Below, in pieces: positions 1 to 4,641 of a stretch of 5,307 nucleotides of DNA. This DNA comes from an uncultured Lachnospiraceae bacterium (GTDB lineage: Bacteria > Bacillota > Clostridia > Lachnospirales > Lachnospiraceae): positions 1-5,307 of the forward strand of contig CAMOZD010000105.1 of NCBI GenBank assembly GCA_946630645.1. The letters are read 5' to 3'. Both the position numbers and the translations under genes were made by a program. The first letter of the stretch is position 1. Each line of letters begins with the position of its first letter. The notes beneath the pieces were generated by a model that worked only from the letters and a program-made list of their open reading frames with translations, did not search any database and had not been told where the DNA came from.

Positions 1-903
1 GGGGAAGCCAATGGCGTGGAGGCTTCTGAGCTCTCCGACTGGGTCGGAGATGACGGTGTTTTTGATATGGTATTTGAATTCAGCCATGTCAATATCGATT
101 TGATCGACGAATCCAACTGGTGTGAAACCAGGGACTGGAAGCTGACTGACCTGAAGAAATGTCTTTCCGATACCCAGGAGAATACCTGCGACCAGGGCTG
201 GTGTCCCGTTTTCTTTGAAAACCATGACATAAGCCGGTCCATAGACCATTATCTGCCCGGCTGCAGTGATGAGAAGATGGGTGGCAAGGCCCTGGGTACG
301 GTTCTGTTTACCCTCAGGGGAACCCCCTTCATCTACCAGGGAGAGGAGCTGGGCATGCGCAATGTCAACTGGCCCTCCATCGATGATTATAATGATATCT
401 CCACCAAGAACCATTATGACTTCTGCATAGAGCAGGGTTACCCGGAGGAAGAATGCATGGATGCCGTCCACCTTTTTGCCCGGGATAATGCCAGGACCCC
501 CATGCAGTGGAGTGGAGGTGCCAATGCAGGCTTCACCACCGGTAAGCCCTGGCTGGCCCTGGCTGATAATTACAAGACCTGTAATGTGGAGATAGAAAGT
601 GAGGCCCAGGATTCCGTACTTACCTGGTACCGTACTCTGGCTGACCTGAAAAAGAACCATCAGGTTTTGATTGACGGATCCTATGAGGAGATTTTCCCGG
701 AAGATGAGCAGATCTATGCTTTTAGCAGGGATAATGGCAAAGACAAGGCGGTCATCCTGGTGAACCTTTCTGACAAGGAGGCCAGTTATGATCCTGCCGT
801 GCTGGATGGCTGTAAGCTTCTCCTGTCCTCCCTGGGTAACAAGAGCGAGACAGGAAGCTTAAAGCCTTATGAATCGGCCATCTACCTTCAGGAAAGTGAA
901 TGA
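1..903 (+). CDS. GH13 alpha-glucosidase (oligo-1,6-glucosidase-like), 5'-truncated by window edge
   Basis: This is the C-terminal part of a glycoside hydrolase family 13 enzyme, probably a cytoplasmic alpha-glucosidase that releases glucose from short alpha-glucans or isomalto-oligosaccharides. The frame is open from base 1 and begins GEANGV, matching the strand-5 motif of the family, so the Glu at 4-6 should be the acid/base. The motif FFENHD follows, with the transition-state Asp at 226-228. Then come IYQGEELGM (about 331-357) and RDNARTPMQW (about 484-513), both typical of the GH13 oligo-1,6-glucosidase group. The last 95 or so residues look like the beta-sandwich domain C. The nucleophile Asp and the residue after it, which separates alpha-1,6 from alpha-1,4 preference, lie upstream of the window, so the substrate cannot be fixed. 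DexB-like or trehalose-6-phosphate hydrolase activity remains possible. A GTG at 16 is internal, not the start. No lesion is seen in the visible part. Confidence 0.93.
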   Translation, partial: GEANGVEASELSDWVGDDGVFDMVFEFSHVNIDLIDESNWCETRDWKLTDLKKCLSDTQENTCDQGWCPVFFENHDISRSIDHYLPGCSDEKMGGKALGTVLFTLRGTPFIYQGEELGMRNVNWPSIDDYNDISTKNHYDFCIEQGYPEEECMDAVHLFARDNARTPMQWSGGANAGFTTGKPWLALADNYKTCNVEIESEAQDSVLTWYRTLADLKKNHQVLIDGSYEEIFPEDEQIYAFSRDNGKDKAVILVNLSDKEASYDPAVLDGCKLLLSSLGNKSETGSLKPYESAIYLQESE

Positions 904-912
904 GAAACTGGA

Positions 913-1047
913 ATGGACAAGAAACATAAAGCTAAGAAAAAAGAGACGGACTTGACTGGTAAGATAACCCTGACCAGTCAGGAGAGAAAATATATCAGTA
1001 AAAAAATGTCCTATGCCCTCCGTCATAATCTTCTAGATAAGTTTTAA
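913..1047 (+). pseudogene. kptA: N-terminal remnant of RNA 2'-phosphotransferase (KptA/Tpt1 family)
   Basis: A 44-codon frame starts at ATG 913, nine bases after the GH13 stop, and ends at TAA 1045-1047. Residues 28-39 read ISKKMSYALRHN, which matches the signature near the start of KptA/Tpt1 proteins (SKxLSxxLRH). Its Arg-His pair belongs to the family's four catalytic residues. The family normally runs to about 180-230 aa, transferring a 2'-phosphate from RNA to NAD. Here similarity stops right after RHN, where a Pro-Glu-x-x-Gly-Leu continuation is expected, and the remaining residues (LLDKF) run into an 11-bp repeat array. The two other catalytic Arg residues are therefore absent, and the product could not be an active enzyme. 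I infer a gene truncated by deletion or by array expansion. The first 20 residues are Lys-rich and not informative. A small unrelated peptide gene is the alternative. The upstream ribosome site is weak. Confidence 0.62.
953..980 (+). repeat. 8-bp perfect inverted repeat inside the kptA remnant
   Basis: TGACTGGT (953-960) and ACCAGTCA (973-980) are exact reverse complements separated by 12 bases. A further G-T wobble and a C-G pair extend the stem to ten. No T-run follows, so it is not a standard intrinsic terminator. It could act as an mRNA 3' stabiliser for the upstream GH13 transcript or be chance. Confidence 0.5.
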
Positions 1048-1170
1048 TCAGCTTTCTATCAGGTTTCTAATAGGTCTTAATCAGGTTTTAATCAGCTTTC
1101 TATTAGGTTTTAATCATGTCTTAGTCAGGTTTTAAATAGAATTTGGTTAGAATCTGATTAGTGATGATTC
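1039..1170 (+). repeat. 11-bp tandem repeat array, consensus AGGTTTTAATC, about 12 units
   Basis: Cutting from 1039 in steps of 11 gives nine good units up to 1137, then three decayed ones. Starts are at 1039, 1050, 1061, 1072, 1083, 1094, 1105, 1116, 1127, 1138, 1149 and 1160. Units 5 and 7 match the consensus exactly. Units 2 and 6 share the variant AGCTTTCTAT. Bases 1041-1066 and 1085-1110 match at 25 of 26 positions, so a four-unit (44-bp) block was probably copied. The array overlaps the last codons and stop of the kptA remnant and fills the spacer before tag. An 11-bp step is the spacing of tandem half-sites for OmpR/PhoB-type response regulators (TTAATC-N5-TTAATC here), and T-tracts at this step also bend DNA. 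Either role is inference; a simple minisatellite is the null. Bases 1171-1208 are AT-rich, and I see no confident promoter there. Confidence 0.88.
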
Positions 1171-1208
1171 CTTTTAATTCGTTTTTAATATGTTTTATAA
1201 GAATTTGT

Positions 1209-1215
1209 GAGGTGG
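1209..1215 (+). promoter_or_regulatory. Ribosome binding site deciding a TTG start for tag
   Basis: GAGGTGG ends four bases before TTG 1220. It is the only Shine-Dalgarno-like stretch near the gene start. No ATG lies in frame between it and the conserved Cys6, which supports the TTG initiation codon. Confidence 0.65.
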
Positions 1216-1219
1216 GATT

Positions 1220-1792
1220 TTGGAGAAAAAAAGATGTAATTTCAGCTTAGGATCGACCCAGTACCAGCTTTCGGAAAAGTTCCTCCTTTACCATGATACC
1301 CGTTGGTGTAAGCCTTTACATGATGACCAGGAATTATATGCCATGCTGGTCCTGGAGGGTATGCAGGCAGGGGTGAGCTGGAACCTGATCCTTAACAAGG
1401 AGGAGAATTTCAGAAAGGCCTTTGACGGTTTTGATCCCCGGCTTGTGGCTGCTTATGATGAGGCCAAAGTGGAAGAGTTAATGCAGGATAAGGGCATCAT
1501 CCGCAACCGGAATAAGATCAGGTCAGCCATCAGTAATGCCCGGGCCTTTCTCAAGGTCCAGGAAGAGTTTGGCAGCTTCGATGCCTATATCTGGAGCTTT
1601 ACCGGGGGTCAGGTCATAGACCACCACCTGAAGGATATCCAGGACATGCCGGCTAAAGATGAGCTGTCAGAAAAGGTCAGCAAGGACCTGAAGAAGAGGG
1701 GATTTAAATTCGTAGGTCCCATCATCATCTATTCCTACCTGCAGGGAATCGGGGTTATCAATGACCACTGGGAATACTGCGACTACCGCTGA
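1220..1792 (+). CDS. tag: DNA-3-methyladenine glycosylase I (Tag)
   Basis: This enzyme removes 3-methyladenine from alkylated DNA in the first step of base excision repair, in the cytoplasm. The 190-aa length fits the family (about 185-195). The four zinc-snap ligands are visible as Cys6, His25, His183 and Cys187. LEGMQAGVSW (residues 45-54) carries the base-pocket Glu46 and Trp54. NFRKAFDGFDP, GIIRNRNKI and SKDLKKRGFKFVGP are further family blocks. Two oddities stand out: the Cys6-His25 spacing is about six residues longer than in E. coli Tag, and the usual HDNEWGVP reads HDTRWCKP. The core is intact, so an active enzyme is likely. Start is TTG 1220, set by GAGGTGG at 1209-1215. The 11-bp array lies directly upstream. 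Two transporter genes follow with a 68-base gap, suggesting co-transcription without a clear functional tie. Confidence 0.95.
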   Translation: MEKKRCNFSLGSTQYQLSEKFLLYHDTRWCKPLHDDQELYAMLVLEGMQAGVSWNLILNKEENFRKAFDGFDPRLVAAYDEAKVEELMQDKGIIRNRNKIRSAISNARAFLKVQEEFGSFDAYIWSFTGGQVIDHHLKDIQDMPAKDELSEKVSKDLKKRGFKFVGPIIIYSYLQGIGVINDHWEYCDYR

Positions 1793-1849
1793 CAAGACTG
1801 CTTGCAATAATAAGAATGATAAACAGGGCCCCGGCAAGGGAGAGCCCAC

Positions 1850-1855
1850 GGAGAG
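1850..1855 (+). promoter_or_regulatory. Ribosome binding site for the first DMT transporter
   Basis: GGAGAG sits just before ATG 1861, with seven bases between GGAG and the start codon. The in-frame ATG 45 bases upstream (1816) has no Shine-Dalgarno match, so this site favours 1861. Confidence 0.7.
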
Positions 1856-1860
1856 AAAAT

Positions 1861-2748
1861 ATGCCTGAAAAAGTAAATGACCGCAAGTCAACCCTGATGT
1901 TTATTACTTCCATGCTTATATTTGGAACCATAGGCATCTTCAGAAGATACATACCACTGCCCTCGGCCTTTCTGGCATTTTCCAGGGGCATCATGGGAGG
2001 CCTCTTTCTTCTGGCCTTTATGAAACTAAAAAAGAAGGATGCCGGTCAGAAGCTTCCGGTTTCTGCCTTCATAGGCCTGGTGGTCACAGGGGCTCTCATG
2101 GGGATTAACTGGATTCTCCTTTTTGAGGCATATAACTATACGACAGTATCCGTTGCCACCCTTTGTTACTATATGCAGCCAACCATAGTTATCCTTCTAT
2201 CACCCATCATTTTCAGGGAGGCTCTGACCAGGAAAAAGGCCCTTTGTGCCACCATAGCTATCATCGGCATGGTCCTGGTATCCGGCGTAACCGCTGAGGG
2301 AGGGACCCGGGGAGGAGACCTGAGGGGCATCCTGCTGGGTCTGGGAGCTGCAGTCTTTTATGCCTCCGTGGTCATCATGAACAATAAGATCCAGGGTATA
2401 GAGGCCTACCAGAAGACGACCATCCAGCTGCTTTCGGCGGGAATCGTTATGATACCCTATCTGGCCCTGACAGGGGGCTTCAGCAGCGAGGGCTTTACGG
2501 TGACCTCTGTCCTGCTCCTGTTGGTGGTGGGCATCGTCCATACGGGCATCGCCTATGTTATGTATTTTGGCAGCATGGACGGCCTGAGGGTCCAGTCCAT
2601 CGCCCTGCTAAGCTATATCGATCCGGTTTCCGCTCTCTTTTTCTCCGCCCTTCTTCTAAAGGAAAGACTGAGCATCCCCAGTATGATTGGGGCTGTCATG
2701 ATTATCGGCTCAGCCATCGTCAGTGAGATGGAGCCGGGGGATCGTTGA
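1861..2748 (+). CDS. EamA/DMT-superfamily transporter, 10 TM (first of pair)
   Basis: This is an inner-membrane carrier of the drug/metabolite transporter superfamily, made of two EamA repeats of five helices each. The protein from ATG 1861 is 295 aa, normal for the family. Hydrophobic segments lie at about 11-27, 36-54, 69-90, 95-117, 124-142, 155-173, 188-204, 215-236, 243-265 and 271-288. Each half ends with the typical helix-4/5 pattern: YYMQPTIVILLSPIIFREAL in the first and LSYIDPVSALFFSALLLKER in the second. Basic residues after helix 2 (KLKKKD) fit the positive-inside rule. The start was chosen on GGAGAG at 1850; ATG 1816 would add a 15-residue Arg-rich tail lacking a ribosome site. 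Such proteins export amino acids, nucleobases or other metabolites, and the substrate cannot be read from sequence. A second, distinct DMT gene follows, probably in the same operon after tag. Confidence 0.92.
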   Translation: MPEKVNDRKSTLMFITSMLIFGTIGIFRRYIPLPSAFLAFSRGIMGGLFLLAFMKLKKKDAGQKLPVSAFIGLVVTGALMGINWILLFEAYNYTTVSVATLCYYMQPTIVILLSPIIFREALTRKKALCATIAIIGMVLVSGVTAEGGTRGGDLRGILLGLGAAVFYASVVIMNNKIQGIEAYQKTTIQLLSAGIVMIPYLALTGGFSSEGFTVTSVLLLLVVGIVHTGIAYVMYFGSMDGLRVQSIALLSYIDPVSALFFSALLLKERLSIPSMIGAVMIIGSAIVSEMEPGDR

Positions 2749-2777
2749 AGACCGGGTGACTGGAGAAGGTGGAATCC

Positions 2778-2828
2778 ATGGACGAACATAAGATGACCTG
2801 GCATTTTTTACGTAAAGATAAGTTTTGA
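2778..2828 (+). CDS. Possible 16-aa leader peptide or gene remnant between the two transporters
   Basis: ATG 2778 opens MDEHKMTWHFLRKDKF and stops at TGA 2826-2828. A strong purine stretch precedes it: GGAG 2762-2765 and AAGGTGG 2766-2772, five bases from the ATG. This is better than the ribosome site of most full genes here. Its stop overlaps a TTG (2825-2827) that opens the extended frame of the second transporter, an arrangement that allows translational coupling. I recognise no family. It may be a leader peptide, the stub of a lost gene, or chance. Confidence 0.3.
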   Translation: MDEHKMTWHFLRKDKF

Positions 2829-2880
2829 CGGAAAATATTTCCAGAGAAAATGAGTGTGACCTGATCGGATCTTTGGGAAA

Positions 2881-2886
2881 AGGGAG
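2881..2886 (+). promoter_or_regulatory. Ribosome binding site deciding a GTG start for the second DMT transporter
   Basis: AGGGAG lies seven bases before GTG 2894 and four before GTG 2891. The far-upstream TTG 2825 has no comparable site, and its extra 23 residues are polar and unlike a DMT N-terminus. GTG 2894 is therefore preferred. Confidence 0.55.
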
Positions 2887-2893
2887 ACTTGTG

Positions 2894-3781
2894 GTGAAAA
2901 AATCTTTGGAGAAAGGGAGCTCAAGGGAGCCGGAATTCTTGAAAAAGAGTGCACTGATTTCAGTGAATATCGCTGTGGTTCTGTTTGGTCTGGCCGGCCT
3001 TTTTGCCCGCTGGATTCATCAGCCGGCCCTGGTGATTACTTTCGGGAGAGTCTTTTTTTCATCCCTGGCCCTGGGCATTTTCCTGCTGGTCAGAAGGCAG
3101 TCTTTCAGGCTGAACAGCCGCAGGGATTTAGGCCTCATGATCTGTGCCGGAGGGGTTCTGGCCCTGCATTGGTGGGCTTTTCTTGAATCTATACAACTTT
3201 CCACAGTGGCCATCGGGACCATTACATTTTCCTCCTTTCCCCTCTTTGTAACTTTTCTTGAACCAATGGTTTTTCACCAGAAACTGAAGGCAGAAAATAT
3301 CATCATTGCTCTGATGATCCTGCTGGGAGTTCTGGTCACCATCCCTGAGTTTTCTCTGGAAAATAATATGTCTGCCGGGATTTTTGTGGGGATGGTTTCG
3401 GCACTGGCCTATGCCGTGCTTACCCTTATGAATAAAGCCTTTACAGACAGATATAGTGGCAGTCTGACCGCCTTTTATGAACAGACTGTGGCAGCACTTG
3501 TTTTACTGCCCTTTGTGTTGAGGACAGAAATTGACTTGTCCAGGTCTGATTTATGTCTGATCCTATTTTTAGGAGTCGTCACTACCGCCATCGCCCACAC
3601 CCTTTTTATTTCCAGTCTGAAGGATATTCCTGCCTGGCTGGCCGGCATATGTTCTTCTTTGGAGACGGTATACGGGATTGTTTTTGCCATACTGCTGTTG
3701 GGGGAGATTCCCTCGTCCCGTGAGATCGTCGGAGCGATAATAATCGTCACTGCGGTAGCTGCGGCTCAGCTGAAAAAGTAG
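2894..3781 (+). CDS. EamA/DMT-superfamily transporter, 10 TM (second of pair)
   Basis: This is a second two-repeat EamA membrane carrier, clearly different from its neighbour. From GTG 2894 it has 295 aa; the frame can be extended to TTG 2825 (318 aa). Hydrophobic segments lie at about 20-39, 45-66, 78-99, 103-126, 135-152, 160-179, 192-209, 219-240, 246-269 and 274-291. The helix-3/4 region reads GGVLALHWWAFLESIQLSTVA, a form recalled from other DMT exporters that have an aromatic pair there, followed by FLEPMVFHQKL. The second half ends SLETVYGIVFAILLLGEIP. Substrate is unknown. The gene follows the first transporter by 145 bases with no clear promoter between, so I infer one operon with tag. 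Its last codons lie in the first copy of a 23-bp tandem repeat, so the present C-terminus (AAAQLKK) was shaped by that duplication. Confidence 0.92.
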   Translation: MKKSLEKGSSREPEFLKKSALISVNIAVVLFGLAGLFARWIHQPALVITFGRVFFSSLALGIFLLVRRQSFRLNSRRDLGLMICAGGVLALHWWAFLESIQLSTVAIGTITFSSFPLFVTFLEPMVFHQKLKAENIIIALMILLGVLVTIPEFSLENNMSAGIFVGMVSALAYAVLTLMNKAFTDRYSGSLTAFYEQTVAALVLLPFVLRTEIDLSRSDLCLILFLGVVTTAIAHTLFISSLKDIPAWLAGICSSLETVYGIVFAILLLGEIPSSREIVGAIIIVTAVAAAQLKK

Positions 3782-3823
3782 CTGCAGCTCAGCTGAAAAA
3801 GTAACTGCAGCTCAGATGGAAAA
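3755..3823 (+). repeat. 23-bp tandem repeat, three copies, across the transporter's 3' end
   Basis: The copies lie at 3755-3777, 3778-3800 and 3801-3823. The first two differ at one base; the third differs from the second at three. Copy 1 is coding, and the stop TAG (3779-3781) falls at the start of copy 2. Because 23 is not a multiple of three, each copy shifts frame. Read in copy 1's register, copy 3 gives VTAAQMEK followed by Val and TAA, a good candidate for the original gene end. Confidence 0.93.
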
Positions 3824-3847
3824 GGTTTAAGGGCTTCTTTTGCAGTT

Positions 3848-3856
3848 TGTTATAAT
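3848..3856 (+). promoter_or_regulatory. Extended -10 promoter for the 161-aa gene
   Basis: TGTTATAAT is a perfect extended -10 (TGn plus TATAAT at 3851-3856). No good -35 hexamer sits 16-18 bases upstream, which is tolerable for an extended -10 promoter. Transcription would start near 3863 and give a leader of about 70 bases. Confidence 0.7.
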
Positions 3857-3895
3857 CTGTTTGAAACATGGGATAAAACCAACAGAATGATCATG

Positions 3896-3910
3896 GCAGG
3901 GGGACCCTGC
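3896..3910 (+). promoter_or_regulatory. Leader hairpin GCAGGG-GGA-CCCTGC
   Basis: A perfect 6-bp GC-rich stem (3896-3901 with 3905-3910) and a 3-base loop lie in the predicted leader, about ten bases before the ribosome site GAAGGAG. No T-run follows, so it is not an intrinsic terminator. It could affect translation or mRNA stability. Confidence 0.55.
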
Positions 3911-3920
3911 GTCAGCTAGG

Positions 3921-3927
3921 GAAGGAG
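3921..3927 (+). promoter_or_regulatory. Ribosome binding site of the 161-aa gene
   Basis: GAAGGAG is seven bases before ATG 3935, the strongest Shine-Dalgarno match in the window. It fixes the start of the unrecognised gene and supports that gene being translated. Confidence 0.85.
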
Positions 3928-3934
3928 TGAAATC

Positions 3935-4420
3935 ATGTCAGAGAAACGATTTATGGAGTTGGTAGAAAGGGAGCATGGTTTTGAATATTATCAGGCTTAC
4001 AGGGACGACGTGGACCATATCATAGGCGGCAAGGACAATACTTACTGGTATTTGATTACAAAAAAAGGAAAAACTCTTGAGGCCAGCACAGCAGTATACA
4101 GGGATGGCCAGTGGAGTGACCAGTACAGTAAAGGCCGGGGAAGCCGTAAAAAGACAGGGGAGCTTCCTGCTGGAAGTGTGATAAAACGCATCGCCCAAAT
4201 GGCTTATCTGATGCAGGAGGAAAAATGGGTCAAAGAAAGGAAAGGCCGTCTGATTGAGGATGGCCATCCCCATTTTCATTATACTTACGGTTTTGGTGAT
4301 AAAGGCCTTGATGTGTCGGAACAATACGGAGTTACCATCGCCTATTCTGACATCAAAGATCCGGCAGCAGCTTTTCATCTACGCTATCTCTACACCGGTT
4401 CAGAAGTTGAGATTCCCTGA
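3935..4420 (+). CDS. Hypothetical protein, 161 aa, no family recognised
   Basis: I do not recognise this protein. Evidence that it is real: an extended -10 promoter at 3848, GAAGGAG at 3921, an ATG start, and an uninterrupted frame with ordinary composition. It has no signal peptide and no hydrophobic segment long enough to cross a membrane, so it is probably cytoplasmic. The N-terminal third (about 15-57) alternates aromatic and charged residues (YYQAYRDD, NTYWYLITKKGK), suggesting a small beta-rich fold. Residues 62-107 are basic and probably helical. Residues 111-115 form His-x-His-x-His (HPHFH), followed by YTYGFG, a possible metal or nucleic-acid contact, but unsupported by any family match. 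There are no cysteines. It stands as a single-gene unit between the transporter operon and a convergent DUF5131 gene, so context gives no function. Confidence 0.82.
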   Translation: MSEKRFMELVEREHGFEYYQAYRDDVDHIIGGKDNTYWYLITKKGKTLEASTAVYRDGQWSDQYSKGRGSRKKTGELPAGSVIKRIAQMAYLMQEEKWVKERKGRLIEDGHPHFHYTYGFGDKGLDVSEQYGVTIAYSDIKDPAAAFHLRYLYTGSEVEIP

Positions 4421-4458
4421 TTGGGATTTGGCCGGCAGAATTATTTTGAAGAGAAGAC

Positions 4459-4475
4459 ACAGTAGTCAATACTGT
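4459..4475 (+). repeat. 6-bp perfect inverted repeat in the convergent spacer
   Basis: ACAGTA (4459-4464) and TACTGT (4470-4475) pair perfectly around a five-base loop. The stem is AT-rich and weak, 38 bases after the 161-aa gene's stop. No T-run follows directly. Confidence 0.45.
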
Positions 4476-4491
4476 AAACTGCAAGACGGTA

Positions 4492-4503
4492 CAGCTATAG
4501 CTG
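4492..4503 (+). promoter_or_regulatory. 12-bp perfect palindrome CAGCTATAGCTG
   Basis: This sequence equals its own reverse complement, the form of a dimeric-regulator site. It may also fold as CAGC-TATA-GCTG, and a T-rich stretch (4506-4517) follows, so a weak terminator for the 161-aa gene is the other reading. Confidence 0.4.
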
Positions 4504-4535
4504 CTATTTCATTTTTATATCTAATTCACAGATTA

Positions 4536-4568
4536 CCCCCTGTCCGGATTAACGTCCTGTGCAGGGGG
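4536..4568. terminator. Long GC-rich hairpin between convergent genes; possible terminator
   Basis: CCCCCTG (4536-4542) pairs exactly with CAGGGGG (4562-4568). Inside, GGAT and GTCC (4547-4550 and 4555-4558) can form a second short stem around TAAC. It lies 54 bases beyond the stop of the minus-strand DUF5131 gene and 115 bases beyond the plus-strand gene. Neither strand has a proper T-run after the stem, so terminator function is only a guess from position. Confidence 0.45.
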
Positions 4569-4621
4569 AATAATATTGCAGTATGGATTAAAAGACAAGA
4601 TGGATTATAATACAGTATCTC

Positions 4622-4641
4622 CTATAGTCCACTATAGTCCA
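4622..4641 (-). repeat. 10-bp tandem duplication at the DUF5131 gene 3' end
   Basis: CTATAGTCCA occurs twice head to tail on the plus strand (4622-4631 and 4632-4641). On the coding strand the two copies are read in different frames, giving LDY then SGL and the stop TAG. With one copy, the frame would run past the present stop. Confidence 0.85.

Noticed and set aside
1039..1170. CRISPR array or replication iterons
   Set aside because: Units are contiguous 11-mers with no spacers, and there is no replication initiator gene nearby.
1196..1201. TATAAG as the -10 of tag
   Set aside because: Transcription would start at about 1208, leaving only about 12 bases before TTG 1220 and none ahead of the ribosome site; no -35 is evident.
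1789..1817. Possible promoter CTGACA with AAGAAT before the first transporter
   Set aside because: The -10 matches only four of six bases and overlaps the tag stop region; too weak to call.
1816..1860. ATG 1816 as the start of the first transporter
   Set aside because: There is no Shine-Dalgarno before it, and the 15 added residues are Arg-rich and unlike the family; ATG 1861 has GGAGAG at good spacing.
1035..2826. Shared 11-mer AGATAAGTTTT at the ends of the kptA stub and the mini-ORF (1035-1045 and 2816-2826)
   Set aside because: A few exact 11-mer pairs are expected by chance in 5.3 kb, and flanking bases do not match.
3938..4378. 146-codon minus-strand frame opposite the 161-aa gene
   Set aside because: It mirrors the plus-strand gene, has no ribosome site and no recognisable protein pattern.
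3896..4569. GCAGGGGGA shared by the leader hairpin and the downstream hairpin
   Set aside because: A 9-base match is common by chance in a window of this size, and the rest of the two hairpins differs.
4254..4610. 118-codon plus-strand frame overlapping the 161-aa gene
   Set aside because: It lies mostly out of frame within a well-signalled gene, has no ribosome site, and its tail runs through the palindromic spacer.
4604..4611. ATTATAAT as a promoter -10 on either strand
   Set aside because: It is self-complementary AT-rich sequence lying just past the DUF5131 stop, points at no gene start, and lacks a -35.
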